Below are positions 49,401 to 59,261 of a stretch of 64,000 nucleotides of DNA, piece by piece (the first letter of the stretch is position 1; every line of letters starts with the position of its first letter). The DNA is taken from positions 12,891,268 through 12,955,267 of the forward strand of contig BSYO01000024.1 of assembly GCA_033239525.1 (NCBI GenBank). Reading direction: 5' to 3'. Made by a program: the position numbers and the translations under genes. Origin of the DNA: Nepenthes gracilis. Its lineage: Eukaryota; Streptophyta; Magnoliopsida; Caryophyllales; Nepenthaceae. Under the pieces are notes generated by a model. The model ran no database searches. It worked only from the letters and a program-made list of their open reading frames with translations, and was not told the DNA's origin.

Positions 49401-51569
49401 TATTATTGTATGTTATCATATCGGTGATTTGTCAGACACTATTCAAAATATCGACTTATATTTAAAATTTTTTTCTAATATATCCGACACTAATGTAGTT
49501 ACGATTGGTATCGATACTGATATTGATATTTTACCAGAAGATCTGTTGATAGTTTAGCAGTTGTTGGGTTGAAATTTGCCATCGAAGGGAGAATAGCTAA
49601 CTAAAAACGTTGGAGTAACAAAGTAGTAAAAGATAGGTTTAAATGTCTTTCAATTTTTCAAGAATGAAGAATTGTATCAGATATGCTTTATTATTGAAAT
49701 ACCTATAAAATTGAAAGAAAAATTTTATGATATGGCTATTAGACTTGATATAATTTATAGATTAGAATGTTGGGCAAACAAATAATTTATACAAAATAAA
49801 AACATTGTAGATATAACAATTCCAAAATAGGTAAATAGAGTTACACTAGTGTTATGATAATAAATATTAATAAATGTAAATATTTAAAAGTTATACCTAT
49901 AGAAGATAAAATAAGAGATGAATATTTAAGGTAGTTCGAATATTTAAAATATAGGCTAAGTGAAATATTTGCTAGGAAATATGAGTTAGTTGTGATTGAA
50001 GGAAAAAAATGTAAAGGTAGACCTGTGGGAATTGGAAAATGACTTAAAACTACATCTACTCTAATGATATTGTACTAAATCGATTATAATAACAAAAACA
50101 GATTCATATATGTTCAACTTTTGGAGAATGGTAGAAAAGGATTTATATAGCCGATTCGATATAGTGGTGCTTACACTTATTCCATGGCTGGGCTGACCTG
50201 GACAGGCTAAACATTCGTATTCCTCATGGTTGATGAAAACATTGATATCAATGACCGACGCTGTGATCTATTCACCTATTTCATAGTTTTTGTCTATTTT
50301 CTCAAATTTGGTCTTAATATCTTTCAAAGTCATTCAAAAATACACAAAATTTTTTATATATACCTTTATAAAATATGTAGATTTGAGCTTTTTAGAATAT
50401 ATTGGTTTATTTAAAACTTGTGAATTTAAGTTTTCAAGAGCAAAGCAAAATATTGTTGAGACATGGCTAATATATTGTGATGTCACCATTATGATGGCAT
50501 ATGGTAGAATTATCATCATATGGCCTAATGGTCATGAGTTTGAATCCAAAAATGGCATCTTGTATAAGACTGCATAAAAAGGTTCTGAAGTGGTTGGACC
50601 CTTCCCCAAACCTCACATATAATGAAAGTTTTATATGTCATGTTGTCTTTTTAGATGTCCCAAACCCTGCTTGGAATTCGGCTTTGCACCTTAGGGCCAG
50701 TCTAAAAACAAAAGTACCTTGTTAAGGGTGCATATCCATTGGATGGGTCCGGTGGGATCCTCGGGACCTTGATCAAGTCTATTCTAGTGCTTGCTGATGC
50801 TGATGCCATTGTAACTTAATAGACAAGGAAATTACCTATATGGGACTTCGAAGAATGGTGCCCTGTTGCCAGGAAAGGATAGAACGGTGATTTTACTCTT
50901 GCCTGCGTGCAGAATCACTCTTTAAAATTCTTTTAAACTCTTTTTTTGGTAACAAAGAATCTATATTCTCATTGGTGGGTATGAACTGAATTCCAAATAT
51001 ATGACATTGCCAGTAAAGATTATACATCAGATAAATCCTGAAATCCATTAACAAGTATCAACTTCACAACAATGAAGTCTACGGCGATGCCTGAAGTCAC
51101 CTTAGCAATTGTGTTAACCCTTAATAAGCTCATTCATTCATTGGGTATTTACTTGCTCTTTGTGCTGATTTCAGAAGGCAGAACTTCAGAAGCTCACTTG
51201 TTAATGCAATCAGGACACTCCTGAAACGTTTCCACTGGGGTTTCATGCTGTCAGGTTTTGTCGCGTTAGCCATGGCAGCTGCAAGCTGGCAACTTGAAAC
51301 CAGTCAGAGCTATTGGATTTGGCACAGGTGAGAGACAAACTCGAGCGAACTCTCTACCCGCTCCCTTGGTTGCTCTGTGAGTTTTCTCTTCCCTCTTCTG
51401 ATCTGGTTTTTGCTGCTCAACAATGATTTCCAGCGTGTGGCATGTTAGCATATATACGGCGTCTTTTCTCTTCCTTTGTTCGAAATTGACGACTGTGAGC
51501 CCTGAGAATCAGAGACCACAGGATGGAAGCTATGAACTGACTCGCCAGGATTCAATGCCGAGAGGGTAA
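37484..51569 (+). CDS. PGAP6/TMEM8-like CREST-family membrane protein with EGF domain
   Basis: Homologue of animal PGAP6 (TMEM8A), a GPI-specific phospholipase A2 at the cell surface; the plant function is inferred only. Exons: 37484-37643, 41689-41747, 41967-42075, 42527-42636, 42779-42847, 43791-44405, 45205-45743, 46481-46545, 47439-47518, 48148-48252, 48928-49067, 49134-49262, 51175-51327, 51434-51569; 2469 nt, 822 aa. Order: signal peptide (1 to about 24), a large ectodomain with many N-x-S/T sites, an EGF module with six cysteines (C530, C534, C541, C556, C558, C567), then seven hydrophobic helices (about 578-800). CREST-type residues are visible: S613, H621 and D624 in [13 protein letters not shown], and H777/H781 in HSVWH. 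The start chosen gives a clean signal peptide; an in-frame ATG at 37406 would add 26 residues. Intron 9 (47519-48147) has a GC donor, and intron 11 (66 bp) is stop-free. Confidence 0.9.
38116..39515 (+). mobile_element. Solo LTR, 1400 bp, with perfect 5-bp target duplication
   Basis: Begins TGTTGGGG and ends CCAAACCCAACA, so the termini TGTTGGG/CCCAACA are inverted. It is flanked by GGTTC at 38111-38115 and GGTTC at 39516-39520. A TATA box 'ctatataaaa' lies at 38314, and 'aacgtggaaacccttatc' at about 38251 is a phrase common in plant LTRs. There is no internal domain or second LTR, so it is best read as a solo LTR left by LTR-LTR recombination. It sits in intron 1 of the PGAP6-like gene in sense orientation. 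Copia versus gypsy cannot be decided. Confidence 0.9.
38880..39345 (+). repeat. CCGG-rich degenerate minisatellite inside the solo LTR
   Basis: Variants of a roughly 15-16-bp monomer such as 'cattccggcatttt', 'tcataccggcaaatgc' and 'cattctggaattcc'. In the 3' part they form a higher-order unit of 86 bp: 'ataccggcaaatgccac' recurs starting near 39101, 39187 and 39273. All three + frames are open over much of it, giving Phe/Ile/Pro-rich chance frames that are not genes. Confidence 0.85.
43099..43301. mobile_element. ATATCGG MITE family, copy 5
   Basis: Left end 'gtggttgaaaaatattggta', right end 'gataccgatatttcattcca'. These are partial inverted counterparts. In PGAP6-like intron 5. Confidence 0.55.
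47005..47235. mobile_element. ATATCGG MITE family, copy 6
   Basis: Starts 'ggaataaaatatcagttgat' and carries 'gttgcgatatatttgtcgat' and 'gaccgatatagttgatatc'. The right end is worn. In PGAP6-like intron 8. Confidence 0.5.
48339..48775. mobile_element. ATATCGG MITE family, copy 7 (possibly two copies)
   Basis: Starts 'cagatgaaaatatcagcatc' and contains 'atcggaatcggttgc'. A second cluster of family words ('ttggttgatatatcagtc', 'tatcggaatatttttcag', 'atgtatcggtatttggg') lies at 48670-48755. The length of about 440 bp suggests two partly fused copies. In PGAP6-like intron 10. Confidence 0.5.
49068..49133 (+). other. 66-bp stop-free, frame-preserving intron of the PGAP6-like gene
   Basis: Canonical GT (49068) and AG (49133). 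The intron is exactly 22 codons, in frame with both exons and without a stop, so retention would insert 22 residues between predicted helices 4 and 5. The spliced form is preferred because its junction (GAT-R-SANIIL) is hydrophobically smooth. Confidence 0.75.
49319..49540. mobile_element. ATATCGG MITE family, copy 8
   Basis: Starts 'acatagatacaaatatcaat'. It includes 'gctaatatgtatcagtatta', 'cttgataccgatatttttt' and 'acgattggtatcgatactga', and ends near 'ttgatattttacc'. In PGAP6-like intron 12. Confidence 0.55.
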
Positions 51570-53774
51570 ATAGAGAGAAAAAGGCAGCTAATATTAGAGA
51601 TTCGATCTCAAAGGGGAAAAGAAAAAGGTTCAGTTCTCCAATGAGATGTTGATGCACAGCGCCAAGCAATTGGATGAGTCATAGATTGTCTTTCGCTTGA
51701 ACCAAAGGTATAATTACTGGATCTATATCGTCGCTCAACATGTACAGATTGAAGTTGCAATGAAGGCAGTTTTGGAGAAACTGACAAGCACATAAAAATA
51801 AGGTTCGGGCTCCTTTCTCGGCAAATATAATGATTAAAATATTTGATTCGATGGTGAGCTTTAGTATCAAGGTAAGTTTGTTTTGATGTAACCTAGAGAT
51901 TAAAGATATAAACTACACAAATATGCTCTCTAGAATACAATGAGAACACTGCAATACATACCTAGTCATCCCTAGAGCTTGTAAATTGGAAGCCTCGCTA
52001 CTGGTTTAAACCACAAAAATAGCTTTTTTCTATTATTAGGAGAAGACTTGAGGAAAAAGTTTCAGCTAATTCCGTATCTACAGTCATTGTATGACAAGGA
52101 GGCATGTGTTATTAGGAATGAGTAGGCCTAAGGGCAAGTAGATGATGGATCAGTTGAAAGCAAAAGTCGCCGAAAAGCCAGTAGAAAGCTATCTTAACAA
52201 ATTCACTTGGGTGAGATAGATGAGAGTGAAATTTTGTGTAAGGGTGAAATTCAAGGATCTATGAAGGAACACCAAAAGCAAAGTTAGCTCTTTGGGTCCC
52301 TAATGGCGATGGCTTTGAAAACACGAGATTGAATGATGATAAGATATTCTAGTAGTTTATGTCGTAAACGATGCGTGCAACTTTAATCTACACAAATCGA
52401 ATTTAGGTTCTACTTAAATATGGTCGTAAGATGGTAACTCTAAAGAAATTGACATGGGCTCTACACAATTGTTCGAATGCTAATATTTACAATGAGAGTT
52501 TGATGCCATTTTACTATGATTAATTATAGCCCATTTTCGGGATTTGTTCTATTAATATCATGGGAGTTAAAATTTGACGTAATAGTAAGGTTGTGGGATC
52601 TATGTGCTAGAAATGCTAGCTCGAGCAATATGTACACTGTGTAGTGGCACGAGATATCTCAAATCAAACTCTAAACCGATGTGTGAATGGTAAAATCTTT
52701 ATCCTACCATCTTTGAAAAGGAAGCTAGAGCCTTAAATTATTAACAACATAATTTAATTTAAAATATTTAATCCAAATCTCTTTAAATAAAATTATTGTT
52801 TTAACAATAGAAGCATAATGTGCCACAATTTTCAATCAAAAATTAAAATAAGTTTGGAGTAACATATGTACATAGATTTTTATTTCTTACTATTTTGCAT
52901 TGTTGGAAAACCAAAAAAAAAAAAATTATATGACTGCATTCTATATTAATAAAATTAAACCCAAATTTCTAATAAAAATATAGTTATTTGGTACTAAAAA
53001 ATTATTCTTGTAAATCAATAATTATTTAAAAAATTTGAATATGTTGTGATTTGTTTTATTTCAATATCAATATTTATAGATAAATATGACATAAGAAAAA
53101 GGTGTTAATTGTATTTAAAATGGTAATTGAAGCTAAATTAATTAAAAAATAAAAAATATATATAAAAATAACTTTTATTATCACATAAATGTAACATAAT
53201 TTCACTATATTTGCATGTTATATGCTAAATATACCAATAAAAATGCATGATTTGCCACTATAGCTCATATATTACATAAAACTAATAAAAAATTAATTTA
53301 TAAGAAGTCAAAAATTAATTTATAATTCCACCAACTATACAAAATTAAACATTTGTACCATAAATAAAGGCCATCAATAAATCCAATATTATTGATTTTT
53401 TTCTTTTTTTCTTTTTTTTTGGTATCAATGGAAGCATAATAATTCATCTTCGTACTGTTTGTCATTGAGCAGACAGCCTTTGTCTTCGAGCCTTTTGCCA
53501 AACTCATTTATTTATTTATTTATTTTTTCAGGCTTTTTTTGACAGTAGAAAACAAGCCTGTTTTCTTTTTGGGGTCAGAGCTTTGAAGCTTCTTTTTAAT
53601 TATTGCCTGTGTTGAGTTATATAAAATCATATTTTCCTCCTAAAATTAAATAACACTATTTTAAATTGATGAAAAAAATGATATTTTGTGAAATTAATTT
53701 TTTAAAATATATCTCAATAGATGCCTAATTAATTTCACAATAAAAAATTACATTAAAATTTGTTGGGGTCGGAA

Positions 53775-53898
53775 AAAAAAAAACAATATTTGTAAAATTG
53801 ATTTTTTGAAAATATATCTAAATACATGCCTAGTCAATTATCCAATCAAAATTAAATTAAAATTTGTATGATATTTAGTTACCCAAATAAAATAATAC

Positions 53899-53937
<39 letters not shown>

Positions 53938-54795
53938 TTCATGTGTTAATGATTATTGTCACCTCCTCGGTTTCTGCGGCAGCCATTGGGGCGGCAATTC
54001 TTCGGGACGACAAATTTCCTCTACTTTGTCAAGGCTCTAAGAATGACTTTTCTCGTTAGAAAATTCAACAAAATTTATAATATTTATATAATTTAAAATA
54101 AAAATAGAGTGAAACTTTATTATTGAATATTATTTGGGGTAGCCTTCAAATATTTTTACCGCATTTTTTAATAATGTAAAACTTATTAATTAATTAATTA
54201 ATTAATATAAATAAATAAATAAATAAGATGATATTTTATCATAACTAACCTAAGTGTAGTTAAAAAATATCATATAATATTAATTTTTATATCATATAGA
54301 GTGAATAGCTTGTTTGAATATTGACTTTACAATAGATACAACCTATGCATACTTATCATATATAAAAATTATTGGGTTTTGATTATTTTTTTTTACAGAT
54401 ATTACAATAAATAAATAATCATTCAAATAGTAAAAGATGAATAGTTACATAAAATTTATGCAATGATCAACTGAAAGGTCGACAAAGTTATGCATAATAG
54501 GTGCTTGATTTATGTCTGTGCATTGATTCCAGTTTGGATGGTACTTGAGGAGTGTTCAATGGACGCTCGTGTACAGATTACAGTGATTGCATGCTCGAGG
54601 CATGCCTAAGAGGCACTCGAGTGTCGATTTGTAGTATAGAATCCTATTGTTAGGTAATTTTAGTCCATTTTAAAGTTATTTCCATTAACCGTCTACTAAA
54701 AATAGAGAGAAAGAAATAATTTTGACATTCAACCAAATTCAATTGGAGTTACCGTTTTTAAACGACTAGACAAATAAAATTTTCTAAAAATTTAT
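53775..54795. repeat. ~1.02-kb tandem direct repeat, unit 1
   Basis: Collinear with the next unit: 'gcctagtcaattatccaatc' at 53828 and 54848 (offset 1020); 'gatgatattttatcat' at 54227 and 55272 (offset 1045). The tail (54480-54760) has family-A LTR-like phrases ('ggtgcttgatttatgtctgt', 'atgctcgaggcatgcc', 'atagagagaaagaaata'), so the unit probably derives from an old LTR element. Confidence 0.85.
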
Positions 54796-55800
54796 GGAAA
54801 AAATTTTATTTGAAAAATTAATTTTTTTCTTATATATCTAAATACATGCCTAGTCAATTATCCAATCAAAATTAAATTAAAATTTGTATTATATTTAGTT
54901 ACCCAAATAAAATAATAAGATTATTTATAATCGATATATTATTATATATACTTTATTTATTTATTTTATAATTTTAATGATTATTGTCATTTATTCGGTT
55001 TTTTATATTTAAGAATTTAATTGCCATTGGGATGAGAAATTCTTTTATTTTGACGATAAATTTCATCTACTTTGTCAATCCTCTAAGAATGACTTTTCTC
55101 GTTAGAAAATTCAACAAAATTTATAATATTTATATAATTTAAAATAAAAATAAGAGAAACTTTATTATTGAATATTATTTGGGGTAGCCTTCAAATATTT
55201 TTACAGCATTTTTAAATAATGTAAAACTTATTAATTAATTAATTTATTAATATAAATAAATAAATAAATAAGATGATATTTTATCATAGCTAACCCAAGT
55301 GCAGTTAAAAAATATCATATAATATTAATTTTTATATCACATCAAGTGAATAGCTTGTTTGAATATTGACTTTAGAATAGATACAGCCTATGCATACTTA
55401 TCATATATAAAAATTATTAGGTTTTGACCATTTTTTTTATAGATATTATAATAAATAAAGAATCATTTAAATAGTAAAAAATAAATAGTTATATAAAATT
55501 TATGCAATGATCAACTAAAAGGTTGGGTTGTGCATAATGTGGCAGGTGCTTGATTTATATCTGTGCATTAATTCCAGATTGGATGGCACTTAAAAGTTTT
55601 GATGACCGTATGATCATTATAATGAAAATATTCACCATAATTTTAATATAAGGTAAATATATATTTATAGTATAAAAATTTCTCATTAGGCAATTTTAAG
55701 GTATTTTAAAATTATTTCTCATATGAAAAACACCGCAAAAAAATAGAGAGAAGAGATATAATTTTGACATTCAATTGAAATTCAACTTGAGTTTTGTTTT
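54796..55800. repeat. ~1.02-kb tandem direct repeat, unit 2
   Basis: Copy of 53775-54795 including the family-A-like tail (55530-55790, 'ggtgcttgatttatatctgt', 'tagagagaagagatataa'). A further worn fragment resembling 54870-55080 follows at 55870-56140 ('tatgaatttaattgtcaatg'). Confidence 0.85.
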
Positions 55801-56714
55801 TCGTCAAAGTCAAATATATTGTTTTAAAGTGAATTTATAGAATATATTTTATTTAGTTACTTTTATTTTTTATCATATTTTTCTTATGGGTTGTTAGATG
55901 TGTTAAGAAAATTATAATCAGCTATTATTTATTCGGGATTATAATAAAGAGATTTTGAATGATATTATTTATAATCGGTACTATTATTATAGTTAATTTA
56001 TTTAGAATTTATTTTATATTTTTTTTATTAAAAAATATTTTTTAATTTAAAAATATTATTTATTATTAAATTTTTTATATTTATGAATTTAATTGTCAAT
56101 GTTTGATGAGAGATTTAGATTTTATTTTGCCGCAATAACATGTGTGTTGGAATCCCAACAAACATGTGATATGGTGTTAAATACAATTGATTTGAAATGA
56201 TGAAAAGCAAATTCACATCAAAATGATAAGAGAATCTGTTCCGTAAATCAAGATACCATTGACAAAGTACTGACATGATTGCCATAATGTAGTAACAACA
56301 GACATATGCCTTTTTATAAATAATAAAAATAAATTCAAAAAAATGATTTTTTCAAATCCAATTTACTCAATTTTTGGATTTATTAATTCCTTATGGCATA
56401 GCCAAGGCTCAAGTTTTCTATTCGTTCAAGTGACATACATTGGCATTAAAAAAAAGCGTTACTTTTGAATTTTTAGGTGAAAATAAATAAATAAATAAAG
56501 CAAAGGAAACCTATGACTAATGAATTGGTTGCCATTGGGGAGTTGAAAATGTGGCAGTGCCAGCCTTAACGAATAAATTATTTACATAAAAATATTACCA
56601 GTGAAGTTTTGGTATGTCCGCATAATCATTATAATAAAAAAATATTCATTATAATTTAATCTGATTCAAACGTAAATATATATTTTTTATAAGCATCTAA
56701 TAAACTATCTTTTT

Positions 56715-57246
56715 TTTAGAAAATAACTAATATAATATCAAGATATGGTATTATTTATATTCAAAAAAGTATGTTTAAATATTGATAATCAGGGATTGGG
56801 TTCTTACTCTGTGGAGCAAGGATTTTGCCTAATTTTTAATTTTTTTTAAAATATAAATTTTATAAAAAAAATTAAATTATCTTTTTTAAAAATAATTAAT
56901 ATAATATCAAGATAACTTGTAATAATTATATTGGCAAAAGTATATTTAAATATTAACGTCATGGCGCTAATACGTTGTCGTTAGTCTCGTGGTATGAATT
57001 TAGGAATCAAAATTTAATTTTTTTAAAATATAAATTATATAAAAAAAAAAAAATTTCGGATAAAAATTAAACTTCATGGAATAGCGGTAACTTGTAATAA
57101 TTTATGGTGGCATTAGTATAGTGAGCTATATTAACGTCATGGCGCTAATACGGTGTCGTTAGTCTCGCGGTATGAATTTAGGAATCAAAATAATTATTTT
57201 TTACCAAAAAATTAACATATAATATATATATATATATATTGATAAA
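56715..57246. repeat. Three-copy ~178-bp tandem repeat upstream of the RHB1A-like gene
   Basis: The last two copies are close: 'attaacgtcatggcgctaat' at 56952 and 57130 (period 178), each followed by a 'gtcgttagtctcg(t/c)ggtatg' phrase. The first copy (about 56715-56890) is diverged but keeps 'gtatgtttaaatattgat' and the 'aaaatataaattttataaaa' stretch. It ends about 60 bp before the presumed promoter or leader of the gene. Confidence 0.75.
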
Positions 57247-57299
57247 TAATAACGGAGAAACACAATTAGGACTCTGATTGTGCCAAGATGTTGAGCGCG

Positions 57300-59261
57300 T
57301 GCGGTTACGTTGACCTGAACTTGAGGACACCATTTATACGTCTAAGTTCATCATTCAACACCCGAATTTGGAATATAATTTGAAATTGAAAATTTGTTTG
57401 CAATCTGACATCACTCTGAATGACTTCCTGCTTTACACAATCGAGGTTGCGGGCAAGAGAAAGAGCGGTGAACTGAAGAGAGAGAGAGAGAGAGAGAGGC
57501 TTTGGAATTTATGCCAACAATCTCTCTCGCTTCTGCTACTCAAATTCGGGTAGTTGAACAGTTCTCTCCCGTTTTAAGTCTCTTTCTCTTCGTCTGTCTA
57601 TTCGGGGAAGTAACTGCAACTAGGTTGAGTTGATAGTTCTTCGAGACATTGACTCTAGGTGCTCCTCCTCTCTCTCTCGAATCTCTTCTCATTAGTTAGG
57701 GTTTATGGGTTTTCGTTTTTTGTGCGCCTCAATTGATTGCTGATAACTATTTGAATTTCTGCTTCGTTTGAATTTCTTCGTCTTTACAATTTCTGGTCGT
57801 CTTTCGCTGAATTATTTTCACCTTTTTTTTCCCCTTTCGTTTTGAAGTACTTGCAGTTGCTTTTATGGGCATGACACGTGATGGCTGCGAAATTCGTTTT
57901 CATAAATTTTGGCACCTATTTTTGGTACCTCTTTCCTGTTTTGTAAATGTTCGTGGATTTTGATTTCGTGTAAGGAATAAGTTAATTATTAATTTGGTTT
58001 ACTTGGTATAGTATGCCGGCAGAGCCTTGTTTAGTCTTTGTGACTTGTGAGAAATATGCACAAAGAACTTACTTTTTAGGCTAAAGGTCGAGCTATAAAT
58101 CGTGAATTTCGGCAATTTTTCAATGTAAGTTTTATTAAATTTTGGATGTTCTGTGTGAAAATTGAGTTGCAATAAATTTCCTGGGCTTAATCTGATGTCC
58201 AGTTATTAGTTGGACATCAGGCCTAATGATTTTAAGAAAGTTGAGGCCATGGAATGCCTATGGCCACTGGGATATCAGATGAAATACAAGATAGAAACAG
58301 AAAGGAACCCTTCAACCCTATATTCGTTGGATGGGGCCCCATATTGGGTACTTTCTGAAATAGCACTTTATTATCCCTCCATTGATTGCCTGTGATCTGA
58401 AAATAGTAGTCTTGTACAACGTGCGCAACTCAGTTTAGGTTTGTGTTAAATTGGTTCTGGAGATACGCACTTACAACTGAAATGATCATGCATTCACCCC
58501 CTCAATCTTTTCGGTTTGAAATTAGTTCAATGGGCCATTTTTTAACCAACAATGATTTATATCTTGGTGTTCCTATGAGAATTAAGAACCTCATCTGTAA
58601 ATCATGGCAGCTTCTTTGACATGAAGCTTGCGATCATTGTGGGGTATAATGTAAACCAAAGGAAATGGAGAGTGATATTGGTTGGATATGATCATTTTAC
58701 CCAACCCCGAGAGGAAGAACCTATCCCATGTTGGTTGTTTCTTAAAAATCGATTTGGATTTTGTTCTCTCTGTTTTGCCTGAAATGAGTTTGCACCTGCT
58801 ATCTCTTAGTTATGCCAATGGATTGGATAGAGTAATTGGAGCTTCCAAATATGTCATTGCTCATTTGAACCTGTGAAAGGAACTGCATGCTTGATACGTA
58901 AGTGATACGTAAGTGGGGCAGGTGAAATTTGTGGGTTTATTTTATTCTTATGGGTTGGTCATTTACTATTAATTATTTGAAATTCTTGCAACTCAAAAAA
59001 AATTGCTTTTGGTTCAGGCATATCACCTGCTATCTTTTTTTGTTTCCCTTTTCTTTTTCTCATTTGAGGAGTGGGCTGGGGGGGGAGGCCATTCTGGCAG
59101 TTATTCATCATTTTTTATGGTTGACTATCTCTTGATGCATTTGTTTTTCATAAGTTGACTGTTTATGCTTTATTTGATATGTTATAAATTTGTTGGTCTC
59201 CTTTAACAGAGAACTACGTGACATAACAGGGTAAACTTTGGTGGGCAATATTTTGCTTCCA
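57300..59261 (+). promoter_or_regulatory. Promoter, leader exon and leader intron of the RHB1A-like gene
   Basis: The sequence becomes balanced and pyrimidine/GA-rich from about 57400, with a (GA)n run at about 57478-57498, typical of plant 5' leaders. A donor near 57659 (CTAG|GTGCTC) or 57622 could open a leader intron. That intron would end at the AACAG acceptor at 59209, leaving 52 nt of leader before the ATG at 59262. Inferred from splice signals and composition; the transcription start is not visible. Confidence 0.5.

Larger units (their letters stand above)
51570..57300. other. Intergenic region between PGAP6-like and RHB1A-like genes
   Basis: The PGAP6 3' UTR extends from 51570, probably to about 51900. 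51900-53600 is unremarkable non-coding sequence, AT-rich from about 52740. 53640-56140 holds the ~1.02-kb tandem duplication, and 56715-57246 a three-copy 178-bp repeat. (TA)n lies at about 53907-53930. No supportable gene. Confidence 0.7.
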
